The translations under genes were made by a program, and so were the position numbers. The notes under the pieces are model-generated. The model did not search any database. It saw only the letters and a program-made list of their open reading frames with translations, and had not been told where the DNA came from. A DNA stretch of 26,081 nt from JAAYCI01 sp964370045 (lineage in GTDB: Bacteria; Bacillota; Clostridia; Oscillospirales; Ruminococcaceae), in assembly GCA_964370045.1 (NCBI GenBank), contig CAYJGZ010000022.1, forward strand, positions 1 to 26,081, written 5' to 3'. Shown here one piece after another: positions 6,353 to 13,392 of this stretch. Numbering within the stretch: the stretch's first letter is position 1; each line of letters starts with the position of its first letter.

Positions 6353-8119
6353 TCACAGCTTTGCATCCCGCTTTTTTTCAAAATACTCTTGAAGCTCAAG
6401 CTCGCTCATTTCGCCCTTGTTCTGCGAATGCTCCGCACCCTCGATGATGCGCTGTATAAAAAGCTCCACGTCCTGCGCAGAAAAGCCTATGTCGTGGTTT
6501 TGGGCGAGAACCCTGCTTAAAAGCGCCAGCGTCTTTTCGGGGAGTAGGGCGCTCAATGTGGCAAGCTCTATATGCTCGGGGTGCGATTTCATGCTCAAAA
6601 TTTGGGTATAAGCCTCCGCCATGTCGGGGGAAATCATCTGCTCAGGGGTTATTTTTTGGGCGATAACAGGCAAAAACTCCTGTGGGTCTTTCAGTATTGC
6701 CGCCACAAGCTGCTGCTCTGCATGGGCTATGCCTACCGCCGTTTTACCGCCCGACGTGTAGGGTATGCTCTTGCTTAGTGTCTCGGCCGCTGAGCCCTTT
6801 AGTAGGTTTTTTTCTCGCTCTTTTGCTCGGCGCTTGTTTCGTGCACGCACTACGCCCTCCAGCTGTAACATCACCCTTGCCTTGTCCACGTCCGTCTGCT
6901 GGGATATTCGCCCTGCGTATATGTCCTGCTCGGCAGGGGTTGCCTCGGAGGCCAGCACCTCCAGCGCCGCACGTATGTACGCCGCTCGTCCGCTTTCGGA
7001 GGTGGTGTCTATGCCCTGCTTTGCATGCTCAAGCTTGTACTCAATGGTGTTTGCACTGCCGCAAAGTAGCTCCTCAAAGCGTGCAGAGCCGAACTTTTTT
7101 ATGAACTCATCAGGGTCTTTTGCGTCCGAAATTTGAAGAACTCGCACCTTTAGAGTAGTGCTTTTGAATATCTCAATAGCACGTGCGGTGGCTTTTTTGC
7201 CCGCCTCGTCGCTGTCAAAGCAGAGCACTACCTCCTCGGCGTAGTTTTGTATAAGGCGTGCCTGCTCCGCTGTCATGGACGTGCCCAGCCCTGCCACCGC
7301 CGAGGTGAATGCCGCCTGGTGCAGGCTGATGACATCCATGTAGCCCTCGGTGAGGATTATGCGCTTGTCGGTATTTTTTTTGGCGATGTTCAGCGCAAAA
7401 AGGTTGCGGCTTTTTTTGAACACGGGCGTGTCCGAGCTGTTGAGGTACTTTGCGCCACGTCCCTCGCCTAAAAGCCTGCCGCCAAACGCAATGACACCGC
7501 CACGCAAATCAATAATGGGGAACATGATGCGCTCACGAAAGCTCACGTACACGCTGTTTTGTCGCTCGCCCTTTCGGCAAAGGTCTGCGGTGAGCATATC
7601 CTCCTGCGAAAAACCAAGGCTTTGCAGGTGCAAGCGCAGGGCATCCCAGCTGTCGGGGGCGTAGCCAAGCCCAAAGCGGCGTATGATGCTGTCGCTAAGG
7701 CCCCTTTTGCGCAGGTATATGCGGGCATCACGCCCTCGCTCGCTGTTTAGGGTTTGTGCGAACCATCGTGCGGCCTCACGGTTTATCTGCAAAATCCTGC
7801 CACGCAGGCGTGCGGCGCCATCGTCCTCGTCGGGCAGGGGCATCCCCGCACGTGAGGCGAGCGACTTTATCGCCTCCACATAGTCGAGGTTTGCGATTTG
7901 TTTCATAAACGCAATGGAATCTCCCCCTGCGCCGCACCCAAAGCAGTAAAAGCTGTTTGTGTCGGGGTAGACGTAAAACGAGGGCGTTTTTTCGTTGTGA
8001 AAGGGGCACAGACCCTTTTCCATGCGGCCACTGCGCTTTAGCTGCACGTAGCTGCGCACAAGCTCGGTGATGTCTATGCGTCGGGAAAGCTCTGCGATAT
8101 ATTCCTGTGGTATGGCCAG
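6353..8119 (-). CDS. dnaG: DNA primase DnaG
   Basis: Primase of 588 residues that synthesises RNA primers at the replication fork. The N-terminal CHC2 zinc domain has C38, H41, C59 and C62 (CPFHNEKTPSF...FYCFGCGAGGD). The catalytic core has Toprim motifs: the glutamate in LTEGYMDVISLHQ and the acidic cluster in VLCFDSDEAGKKA. The C-terminal region (about 430-588) is the weakly conserved helicase-binding part. The start is unusual: the only well-spaced ribosome site, GGGGGTG, lies 8 nt before a CTG at 8119 (giving (M)AIPQEYIAELSRR, matching the family N terminus). GTG at 8128 overlaps that site and TTG at 8152 has none. The gene follows dgt and precedes rpoD. Confidence 0.95.
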   Translation of the reverse strand: MAIPQEYIAELSRRIDITELVRSYVQLKRSGRMEKGLCPFHNEKTPSFYVYPDTNSFYCFGCGAGGDSIAFMKQIANLDYVEAIKSLASRAGMPLPDEDDGAARLRGRILQINREAARWFAQTLNSERGRDARIYLRKRGLSDSIIRRFGLGYAPDSWDALRLHLQSLGFSQEDMLTADLCRKGERQNSVYVSFRERIMFPIIDLRGGVIAFGGRLLGEGRGAKYLNSSDTPVFKKSRNLFALNIAKKNTDKRIILTEGYMDVISLHQAAFTSAVAGLGTSMTAEQARLIQNYAEEVVLCFDSDEAGKKATARAIEIFKSTTLKVRVLQISDAKDPDEFIKKFGSARFEELLCGSANTIEYKLEHAKQGIDTTSESGRAAYIRAALEVLASEATPAEQDIYAGRISQQTDVDKARVMLQLEGVVRARNKRRAKEREKNLLKGSAAETLSKSIPYTSGGKTAVGIAHAEQQLVAAILKDPQEFLPVIAQKITPEQMISPDMAEAYTQILSMKSHPEHIELATLSALLPEKTLALLSRVLAQNHDIGFSAQDVELFIQRIIEGAEHSQNKGEMSELELQEYFEKKRDAKL

Positions 8120-8189
8120 CCTGAGCACCCCCCATGCTGTGAAAATCGGCAAGTGCGAAATATAAACAAAAAGTAACTAAAAAAAGCAA

Positions 8190-9188
8190 CTATATGTTCC
8201 ACTTTTGAGGCACAAATATATTTTCGTAGGTGCGAATAGCGTAGTCGTCCGTCATGCCCGAGATGTAATCTATTACAGCTCGCTCTGCGCCCTCGTTTTG
8301 GGCGATGGTAAGGTAAAACGGTGGCATGTTTTGTGAGTTTTGCAAAAAATGATGATACAGCCCTGCGATAAACTGCTCCACCTTTTGCTCCTCCGCTTTT
8401 GCCACGGGATTTACATACACCGTGGCGTACATAAACTTGTAAAGCTTTGTGTAATGTTCAAGCGTTTCATCGTCCATTTGGATAGCGCCGTTTGTGCTGT
8501 TTTGCACAATGGAGGTGATAAGTGTGGTGATGCGGGCGGACTTTGAGTTTCCCAAAGCCGCCACAACATCAGGGGGCAGCTCGCTCTCCTTTAGCACTCC
8601 TGCCGAAAGCGCATCCTCTATGTCGTGGTTGATGTAAGCGATGCGGTCGGCATAGCGCACAAGCGTTCCCTCAAGCGTGCTCGGCAGCTGCTTGCCCGTG
8701 TGACAGCCCATGCCGTTCAGCACCTCCTGCGTGAGGTTAAGCCCTTTGTAGCCCTTTTCAAGGCACTGCACCACACGGACGCTTTGCAAGTTGTGCTTAA
8801 AGCCTGCCGACACAAGCGTGTTCAGCGCACGCTCGCCCGCATGGCCGAAAGGGGTGTGGCCAAGGTCGTGCCCAAGGGCGATGGCCTCGGTAAGGTCCTC
8901 GTTTAGGCGCAGTGCTCTTGCCATGGTGCGTGCTATCTGGTTTACCTCTAATGTGTGTGTGAGGCGTGTGCGGTAGTGGTCGCCCTTTGGGGACAAAAAC
9001 ACCTGCGTTTTTTGCTTTAGCCGCCTGAAAGCCTTGCAGTGGATAATGCGGTCTCTGTCACGCTGATACAGTGTGCGAAGGGGGCACTCTGCCTCTACAT
9101 GCTCACGCCCTGCGGAGCTTTCGCTGAGAGCGGCAAAGCGGCTTAGCGTTTGACGTTCTATTTGCATGGTGATTTCACGTGTGGTCAT
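8190..9188 (-). CDS. dgt: Deoxyguanosinetriphosphate triphosphohydrolase-like HD protein
   Basis: A 332-residue HD-domain phosphohydrolase of the dGTPase family, which cleaves dNTPs to the deoxynucleoside plus triphosphate. The metal-binding signature is intact: H78 in RTRLTHTLEV, H107-D108 in ALGHDLGHTPFGHAGE, and a later aspartate in YADRIAYINHDIEDAL. The N-terminal IIHCKAFRRLKQKTQVF segment is typical for the family. The length fits the shorter Clostridial type rather than the approximately 505-residue enterobacterial Dgt. The start ATG at 9188 has GAGGGGG about 9 nt upstream. It is the first gene of the dgt-dnaG-rpoD group; no convincing promoter was found in the 257 bp between it and comM. 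It probably tunes the dNTP pool alongside primase (inference). Confidence 0.93.
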   Translation of the reverse strand: MTTREITMQIERQTLSRFAALSESSAGREHVEAECPLRTLYQRDRDRIIHCKAFRRLKQKTQVFLSPKGDHYRTRLTHTLEVNQIARTMARALRLNEDLTEAIALGHDLGHTPFGHAGERALNTLVSAGFKHNLQSVRVVQCLEKGYKGLNLTQEVLNGMGCHTGKQLPSTLEGTLVRYADRIAYINHDIEDALSAGVLKESELPPDVVAALGNSKSARITTLITSIVQNSTNGAIQMDDETLEHYTKLYKFMYATVYVNPVAKAEEQKVEQFIAGLYHHFLQNSQNMPPFYLTIAQNEGAERAVIDYISGMTDDYAIRTYENIFVPQKWNI

Positions 9189-9383
9189 GGTGCAAAACCC
9201 CCTCTGTTTGACCTTTAGATGAGTGAAAATACCTGCGCAAAGGTTTCCGAAGAAAAATATCGGCGGTTAAGCGGCGAGATAAAATGCAGTAAATAGCTGA
9301 CATAAGCGCAATTTGGTTTTGGCAAAAAGCTTTTGGATAGTATTGCCGTACCGATAAATATTTACACAAGTATATATACGGCA

Positions 9384-9403
9384 CAAAAGTGTTTTACACT
9401 TTG
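9384..9403 (-). terminator. Possible weak terminator after comM
   Basis: The minus strand reads AAAGTG-TAAAA-CACTTT followed by TG. This 6-bp, mostly AT stem lies about 43 bp past the comM stop. It lacks a long T run beyond the stem itself. Listed because nothing better separates comM from dgt. Confidence 0.25.
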
Positions 9404-9445
9404 TTTTCTGGTAAGATTTGCAAAAAAGTTGCTTATAAATGCTAA

Positions 9446-10987
9446 CTAAATATTGTGCCAGTACTTTCTGTCTAAATTGCGGTATTGCACGGCCTCGCTT
9501 ACATGAATCACGTCTATCACTTCCGAGGCGGCAAGGTCCGCAATGGTGCGGCTCACACGCAGTACACGGTCGTGCCCTCGGGCGGACAGCCCCAGCCGCT
9601 CAAAGGCCATCTTTAGCACCGCGGAGGCTTTGTCGGTAAGTGGGCACTCATGGCGAAGGCGTTCGCCCTGCAAAGCGGAGTTTGCAATGGGAGGGTTTTG
9701 CCCCGAGCGCTGTGCCTGAAACTTGCGTGCCGCCTGTACACGCTGTGCAATAGCACTGCTGCCTTCGCCCCCGGTAGAGCTACTTATTGCGGAATAGTCG
9801 AGCGGTGGAACCTCCACATGAAGGTCTATTCTGTCCAAAAGCGGGCCGCTTATCCTGCGCAGGTAGCGGTCGATGGCGGTGTCTACACAGCGGCACTCCC
9901 GTGTGGGATGCCCAAAATATCCACAGGGGCAGGGGTTCATGGCGGCCACAAGCATAAAACGGCTGGGGTAGCGCACGGTGAAAGAGGCACGGCTGAGCGT
10001 GACGTATCCATCCTCCAGCGGCTGGCGAAGCATCTCCAAAACCTCCCGCCGAAACTCGGGCAGCTCGTCCAAAAAAAGCACGCCTTCATGCGCAAAGCTC
10101 ACTTCGCCCGGGCGGAGCGGAGTGCCGCCGCCAATCATGCCGGCAGGTGTGGAGGAGTGATGCGGCGAGCGAAAAGGCCTGTTTTTTATTAGCAGTCCCG
10201 CAAGCTCGGGGTTTTGCTTGTGTGATGCCACAGAATATATTTTGCTTGTCTCGATGGCTTCACTTCGGCTCATGGGGGCAAGGATGCCGGGCAGTCGCTT
10301 TGCGAGCATACTTTTGCCCGTGCCGGGCGAGCCGACCAAAATGACGTTGTGTGCGCCTGCGGCGGCAATTTCCATTGCTCTGCGTGCTTCAAGCTGGCCG
10401 TGCACATCCGAAAAGTTTAGCATACTGCCGCCCGAAATCCCCGACGTTAAATCGGTGGCGAGCTGTGGCTTTATCGGCTTTTTGTCCGAAAGATGCTCAA
10501 GTAGCTGCGACACTGTGTGCACAGGATACACGCAAAGGTTTTCTGCCACTGCCGCCTCGGGGGCATTTTCCGCAGGTAAAAATAAATGGTTAATGCCGTT
10601 TTCGCCACATGCCAGCGCCATGGGCAGAACACTCCGCACCGCTCGCACCTCGCCGTTTAGGCTAATCTCTCCTATGAAAGCGCAGTCGGGTGGGGGAGCG
10701 GAAAGCTGGCCGCTCGCACAAAGAAGCCCAAGAAGTATGGGCAGGTCGTACACAGGGCCTGTTTTGCGCACATCGGCAGGAGCGAGGTTTACGGTGATTC
10801 TGCTGGAGGGATACTCATACCCCATGTTTTTCAGCGCACTGCGTACACGCTCGCAAGATTCCTTTACGGCGTTATCGGGCAAGCCCACAATGCTGAACTG
10901 GGGCAAGCCGCCTGAAATATCCACCTCGATGGTCACAGCAAAGCCGTCCAGTGCCAAAAGACCAAGACTGTGCAGTTTTGCAAACAT
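9446..10987 (-). CDS. comM: ComM/YifB-family AAA+ ATPase (Mg-chelatase-like)
   Basis: A 513-residue protein of the ComM (YifB) family, typically about 505-515 residues. The N-terminal Lon-like fold spans about residues 1-170 (SLGLLALDGFAVTIEVDISG, GLPDNAVKESCERVRSA). The AAA+ module follows with Walker A GSPGTGKSMLAKRLPGI near residue 220, Walker B GVLFLDELPEF, and a cysteine cluster MNPCPCGYFGHPTRECRC typical of this family. A C-terminal Mg-chelatase domain contains GLSARGHDRVLRVSRTIADL. ComM is a hexameric DNA helicase that promotes branch migration during natural transformation in Vibrio and Haemophilus; it is also common in species not known to be competent. The start ATG at 10987 has GGCGGTGA upstream. 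Its promoter is at 11081-11109. Confidence 0.95.
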   Translation of the reverse strand: MFAKLHSLGLLALDGFAVTIEVDISGGLPQFSIVGLPDNAVKESCERVRSALKNMGYEYPSSRITVNLAPADVRKTGPVYDLPILLGLLCASGQLSAPPPDCAFIGEISLNGEVRAVRSVLPMALACGENGINHLFLPAENAPEAAVAENLCVYPVHTVSQLLEHLSDKKPIKPQLATDLTSGISGGSMLNFSDVHGQLEARRAMEIAAAGAHNVILVGSPGTGKSMLAKRLPGILAPMSRSEAIETSKIYSVASHKQNPELAGLLIKNRPFRSPHHSSTPAGMIGGGTPLRPGEVSFAHEGVLFLDELPEFRREVLEMLRQPLEDGYVTLSRASFTVRYPSRFMLVAAMNPCPCGYFGHPTRECRCVDTAIDRYLRRISGPLLDRIDLHVEVPPLDYSAISSSTGGEGSSAIAQRVQAARKFQAQRSGQNPPIANSALQGERLRHECPLTDKASAVLKMAFERLGLSARGHDRVLRVSRTIADLAASEVIDVIHVSEAVQYRNLDRKYWHNI

Positions 10988-11080
10988 ATGCTTTCACCGC
11001 CAAGTTGTGTCCTGAGTAAAACTTAGACCAAGATGCTTCTCATCAAGCTGAGCACATGATAATTTTTATAATTAAACACT

Positions 11081-11109
11081 ATTATATCGAATTTTAATGA
11101 TTTAGTAAA
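11081..11109 (-). promoter_or_regulatory. comM promoter
   Basis: On the minus strand, TTTACT (11104-11109) and TATAAT (11081-11086) are separated by 17 bp. The predicted start is near 11074, giving a leader of about 86 nt. The leader contains a short CTCA-N6-TGAG inverted repeat (11039-11052) of unknown meaning. The box arrangement is very like the SPFH cluster promoter (TTTACG-17-TATAAT). Confidence 0.6.
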
Positions 11110-11151
11110 GTGCGGCAGGGTGTTATGTGCACAAAATAGATAAAAAATGTG

Positions 11152-11278
11152 GGAGTGGAAGAATATAAGTGATTTGGAATATGTTAAGCGCAAGAAGAAG
11201 GCGCTATATCCCCCGCCGCAGGCGGGGGATATAGCAAAAACTAAATCACTGCGTTTGTCAACTTCTAAAAATGCTGAC
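11152..11278 (-). repeat. Dispersed palindromic repeat, copy A (MITE/REP-like)
   Basis: The core is a perfect 15-bp hairpin with a GCA loop (arms 11203-11217 and 11221-11235, GCTATATCCCCCGCC). Outer arms AGTGATTT (11168-11175) and AAATCACT (11243-11250) are inverted relative to each other. Read on the minus strand, the sequence after the hairpin (TTCTTCTTG, then CTTAA, ATTC, AAATC) aligns base by base with copy B at 17827-17977, as do the segment GTCAGCATTTTTA-GAAGTTG and the left outer arm (18 of 23 positions by my ungapped alignment). No coding capacity is seen. The boundaries are approximate. Confidence 0.75.
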
Positions 11279-11281
11279 TAA

Positions 11282-11317
11282 TAAAAAAACGCCAGGGCAA
11301 TATGCGGGTGGCGTTTT
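11282..11317 (-). terminator. Intrinsic terminator of folC
   Basis: The minus strand reads AAAACGCCA, a 14-nt loop, TGGCGTTTT and then further T residues (TTTTTTTAT overall). The 9-bp stem plus T run is a canonical rho-independent terminator about 60 bp past the folC stop. Copy A of the dispersed repeat begins only a few bases beyond it. Confidence 0.8.
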
Positions 11318-11373
11318 GTGCTTTTTTAGTGAAAATGTGGATACGGTCATATGTGGATGGTGTAAAATATGGG

Positions 11374-12645
11374 CTATAGCTTGCCAAAATGCGCACGAAT
11401 CTCGCCCGCCATGTAAAAAGAGCCGAACGCACACAGAATGTCCTCCTCCGATGCGGCATCAAGTGCCGCCTGAACACCCTGTATCACGCTTTCACAGCTG
11501 CTCACATTTTGCACGCCCAGCTGCTGTATGGTTTGGGCGAGCTGCTCTGCGGGTAGCGCACGTGGGTTTTCGGGTGTGACGCAAAACACCTGCTTTGCCA
11601 AAGGGGCGGCAAGCTTAAACATGCTGTTGTAGTCTTTGTCCGCCATTGTGCCCACCACAAATATAAACTTTTTTCGTGGGAAATAACAGTTTAGGTTGTC
11701 GATTAGCGCTTTCACACACTGCACGTTGTGTCCGCCGTCCACGATAAACACAGGCTCTGTGCACACAAGCTCAAAGCGAGCAGGCCACGACACGCTCTCA
11801 AGGCCTCTGTGCAGTGCGACCTCTGAAATGTGCCAGCCTTTTGTGCGTAGTAGCTCCACGGCACGCAGGCACAAGGCGGCGTTTTGCGCTTGGTAAGCAC
11901 CAAGCAGGGGGATTTTGATATTTTTAACAGGTCCGTAGCTGAAGAACTGCCCCGTAATACCCGACTCGCCCCTGCGAAGGGTGCTTAAATTTAATGTGTA
12001 AAGCTGTGCGCCGTTTTGCGCACAAGCCTCCTCAATCACACGCTGAACGCTCGGCGACTGAGGGTAGAGCAGTACATCGCCACCTGTCTTTATGATGCCG
12101 GCCTTTTCGGCGGCTATCTTTTCGGGCGTGTCGCCAAGCTCGTTTACATGGTCCAGCGAGATGGTGGTGATAACGGCAAGCTCGGGCGTGTTTATGACGT
12201 TTGTGGCATCAAGGCGGCCGCCCAGCCCTACCTCCAGCACCACTATATCACACGCCTTGCGCGCAAAATACAAAAATGCGAGCACCGTCACCATCTCAAA
12301 CTCGGTGGGGTGGTCCTCCATGGCATCCGCATGTAGGGCGATTTCCTGCGTTAAGAGCGCAATGTCTTTGTCCGAAATGTGGCGGCTATCCACCTGTATT
12401 CTCTCGTTGAAAACACGGATAAAAGGGGAGGTGTACAGCCCTGTTCGGTAGCCTGCGGCACTAAGTATGCGTGCGGTCATGGCGCAAAAGCTGCCCTTGC
12501 CGTTTGTGCCGGCCACATGCACAAAGCGCAGCTTTTCCTGTGGGTTGCCAAGGCGCCGCAAAAGCTCCTGCACTCTGTGTAGGCCAAGGCGGCTTTCCTG
12601 CCATGACACGTGGTTTATATACTCAATAGCCTTTTTGCTGTCCAT
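11374..12645 (-). CDS. folC: Bifunctional folylpolyglutamate / dihydrofolate synthase
   Basis: A 423-residue Mur-ligase-family enzyme that adds glutamate to folates and, in many bacteria, makes dihydrofolate from dihydropteroate. The ATP-binding loop HVAGTNGKGS is at residues 43-52, followed by GLYTSPFIRVFNERIQV, which is typical of FolC. Central VVLEVGLGGRLDATNVI and TTISLDHVNELGDTPEKIAAEKAGIIK carry the conserved Mg and folate-site residues. The C-terminal domain has FIVDGGHNVQ. The start ATG at 12645 is chosen because AGGGG lies 9 nt upstream; the frame opens further upstream (12693) without a ribosome site. It is cytoplasmic and a single-gene unit: promoter 12768-12796, terminator 11282-11317. 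It is divergent from marR. Confidence 0.95.
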   Translation of the reverse strand: MDSKKAIEYINHVSWQESRLGLHRVQELLRRLGNPQEKLRFVHVAGTNGKGSFCAMTARILSAAGYRTGLYTSPFIRVFNERIQVDSRHISDKDIALLTQEIALHADAMEDHPTEFEMVTVLAFLYFARKACDIVVLEVGLGGRLDATNVINTPELAVITTISLDHVNELGDTPEKIAAEKAGIIKTGGDVLLYPQSPSVQRVIEEACAQNGAQLYTLNLSTLRRGESGITGQFFSYGPVKNIKIPLLGAYQAQNAALCLRAVELLRTKGWHISEVALHRGLESVSWPARFELVCTEPVFIVDGGHNVQCVKALIDNLNCYFPRKKFIFVVGTMADKDYNSMFKLAAPLAKQVFCVTPENPRALPAEQLAQTIQQLGVQNVSSCESVIQGVQAALDAASEEDILCAFGSFYMAGEIRAHFGKL

Positions 12646-12767
12646 ACCTGTAATCCCCTCGGAAATGAAAAATAATACAACAAAATGCCCCAAAAGCTGA
12701 GGCTAAAACACTAATTTTGTACAAAAACAAGCGGCATCAATCGACTTTTCACGCAATCCGCTAACTT

Positions 12768-12796
12768 ATTCTAACATATTTCGTGTATATACTCAA
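12768..12796 (-). promoter_or_regulatory. folC promoter
   Basis: On the minus strand, TTGAGT (12791-12796) and TAGAAT (12768-12773) are separated by 17 bp. The leader to the folC start is about 115 nt. The promoter is back-to-back with the marR promoter, about 43 bp apart. Confidence 0.55.
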
Positions 12797-12838
12797 GATG
12801 TGCAAACGGAAAAAAGGAGCAAAAACAACAGCTAACTA

Positions 12839-12867
12839 TTGACAGCGTGCATTTGATGTGGTACAGT
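12839..12867 (+). promoter_or_regulatory. marR promoter
   Basis: TTGACA (12839-12844), a 17-bp spacer and TACAGT (12862-12867) precede a very short leader and a strong ribosome site GGGGAGGTGA before the ATG at 12891. An ACAACAGC sequence (12825-12832) lies just upstream of the -35 box and recurs before the MATE gene, a candidate MarR contact (inference). Confidence 0.65.
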
Positions 12868-12890
12868 AATGCTCACGGGGAGGTGAAAAC

Positions 12891-13310
12891 ATGACGGAGG
12901 GCGTTTTTCACATCATAAAAAGGGTGGTTGACGGCATAGAGAAAAGGGCAAACAATGATTTGAAGGACACAGGCTTAACATTAAATCAATGTGCAATTTT
13001 GGGATATTTATCCACCAAGGAAAACAATACAGCTTCGATAAAAAATATTGAAAAAGCCTTTGAGGTTTCGCAGGCAACAATGCAGGGCACAATACAGCGG
13101 CTGGTGAAGAAAGAGTTTATCGCATTAAATGGCGAGCCAAGCGATAGGCGAATAAAAAACGCTGCACTTACAACGCTCGGCTTGGATGTATGGATGCAAG
13201 CGGATAAGCAAAGGCAAAAAAATGAAGAGCATTTTTTTGCCGACTTCACACAGGAAGAAATTGAAACACTAAAAACATTGCTGAAAAAACTTTACGGCAA
13301 CATTATCTAA
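12891..13310 (+). CDS. MarR-family transcriptional regulator
   Basis: A 139-residue protein with the MarR winged-helix layout: N-terminal dimerisation helix (residues about 5-25), the helix-turn-helix SIKNIEKAFEVSQATMQGTIQRLVKKEFI (about 49-76, quoted in parts: recognition helix QATMQGTIQRL), and the wing with GEPSDRRIKNAALTTLG, the family's conserved D-R-R turn. A C-terminal helix (EEIETLKTLLKKLY) completes the dimer interface. MarR proteins usually repress themselves and a neighbouring efflux gene and release DNA upon binding small phenolic or antibiotic ligands. The downstream MATE pump 82 bp away is the obvious target. The start ATG at 12891 has an excellent Shine-Dalgarno (GGGGAGGTGA). 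The actual ligand is unknown. Confidence 0.9.
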   Translation: MTEGVFHIIKRVVDGIEKRANNDLKDTGLTLNQCAILGYLSTKENNTASIKNIEKAFEVSQATMQGTIQRLVKKEFIALNGEPSDRRIKNAALTTLGLDVWMQADKQRQKNEEHFFADFTQEEIETLKTLLKKLYGNII

Positions 13311-13311
13311 A

Positions 13312-13338
13312 AAACCCCCTTTATGAAGAAGGGGGTTT
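13312..13338 (+). terminator. Hairpin between marR and MATE (attenuator or weak terminator)
   Basis: AAACCCCCTT (13312-13321) pairs with AAGGGGGTTT (13329-13338) around a 7-nt loop, directly after the marR stop. The trailing T run is only three bases, so readthrough into the MATE gene is likely. The element may lower pump expression relative to the regulator or protect the marR 3' end. Confidence 0.55.
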
Positions 13339-13351
13339 CAAACAGAGTAGA

Positions 13352-13382
13352 ACAACAGCCTGCTGTCAAAAGTAAGCTGTTG
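13352..13382 (+). promoter_or_regulatory. Candidate MarR operator upstream of the MATE gene
   Basis: The segment contains the palindrome ACAGC-CT-GCTGT (13355-13366) and a further GCTGTTG half-site (13376-13382) that is an inverted partner of CAACAGC (13353-13359). The half-site ACAACAGC also occurs at 12825-12832 before the marR promoter. MarR dimers bind inverted repeats, so this is a plausible operator, though no separate promoter is visible here. It could instead be an RNA hairpin. Confidence 0.35.
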
Positions 13383-13392
13383 AATAAAAAAG

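Noticed and set aside
9175..9384. Possible 69-residue minus-strand protein upstream of dgt
   Set aside because: No ribosome site, no recognisable motif and it runs into the dgt start; more likely leader sequence.
11203..11235. Perfect 15-bp hairpin as a rho-independent terminator
   Set aside because: No T run on either strand and folC already has a canonical terminator at 11282-11317; similarity to 17827-17977 explains it as a repeat element.
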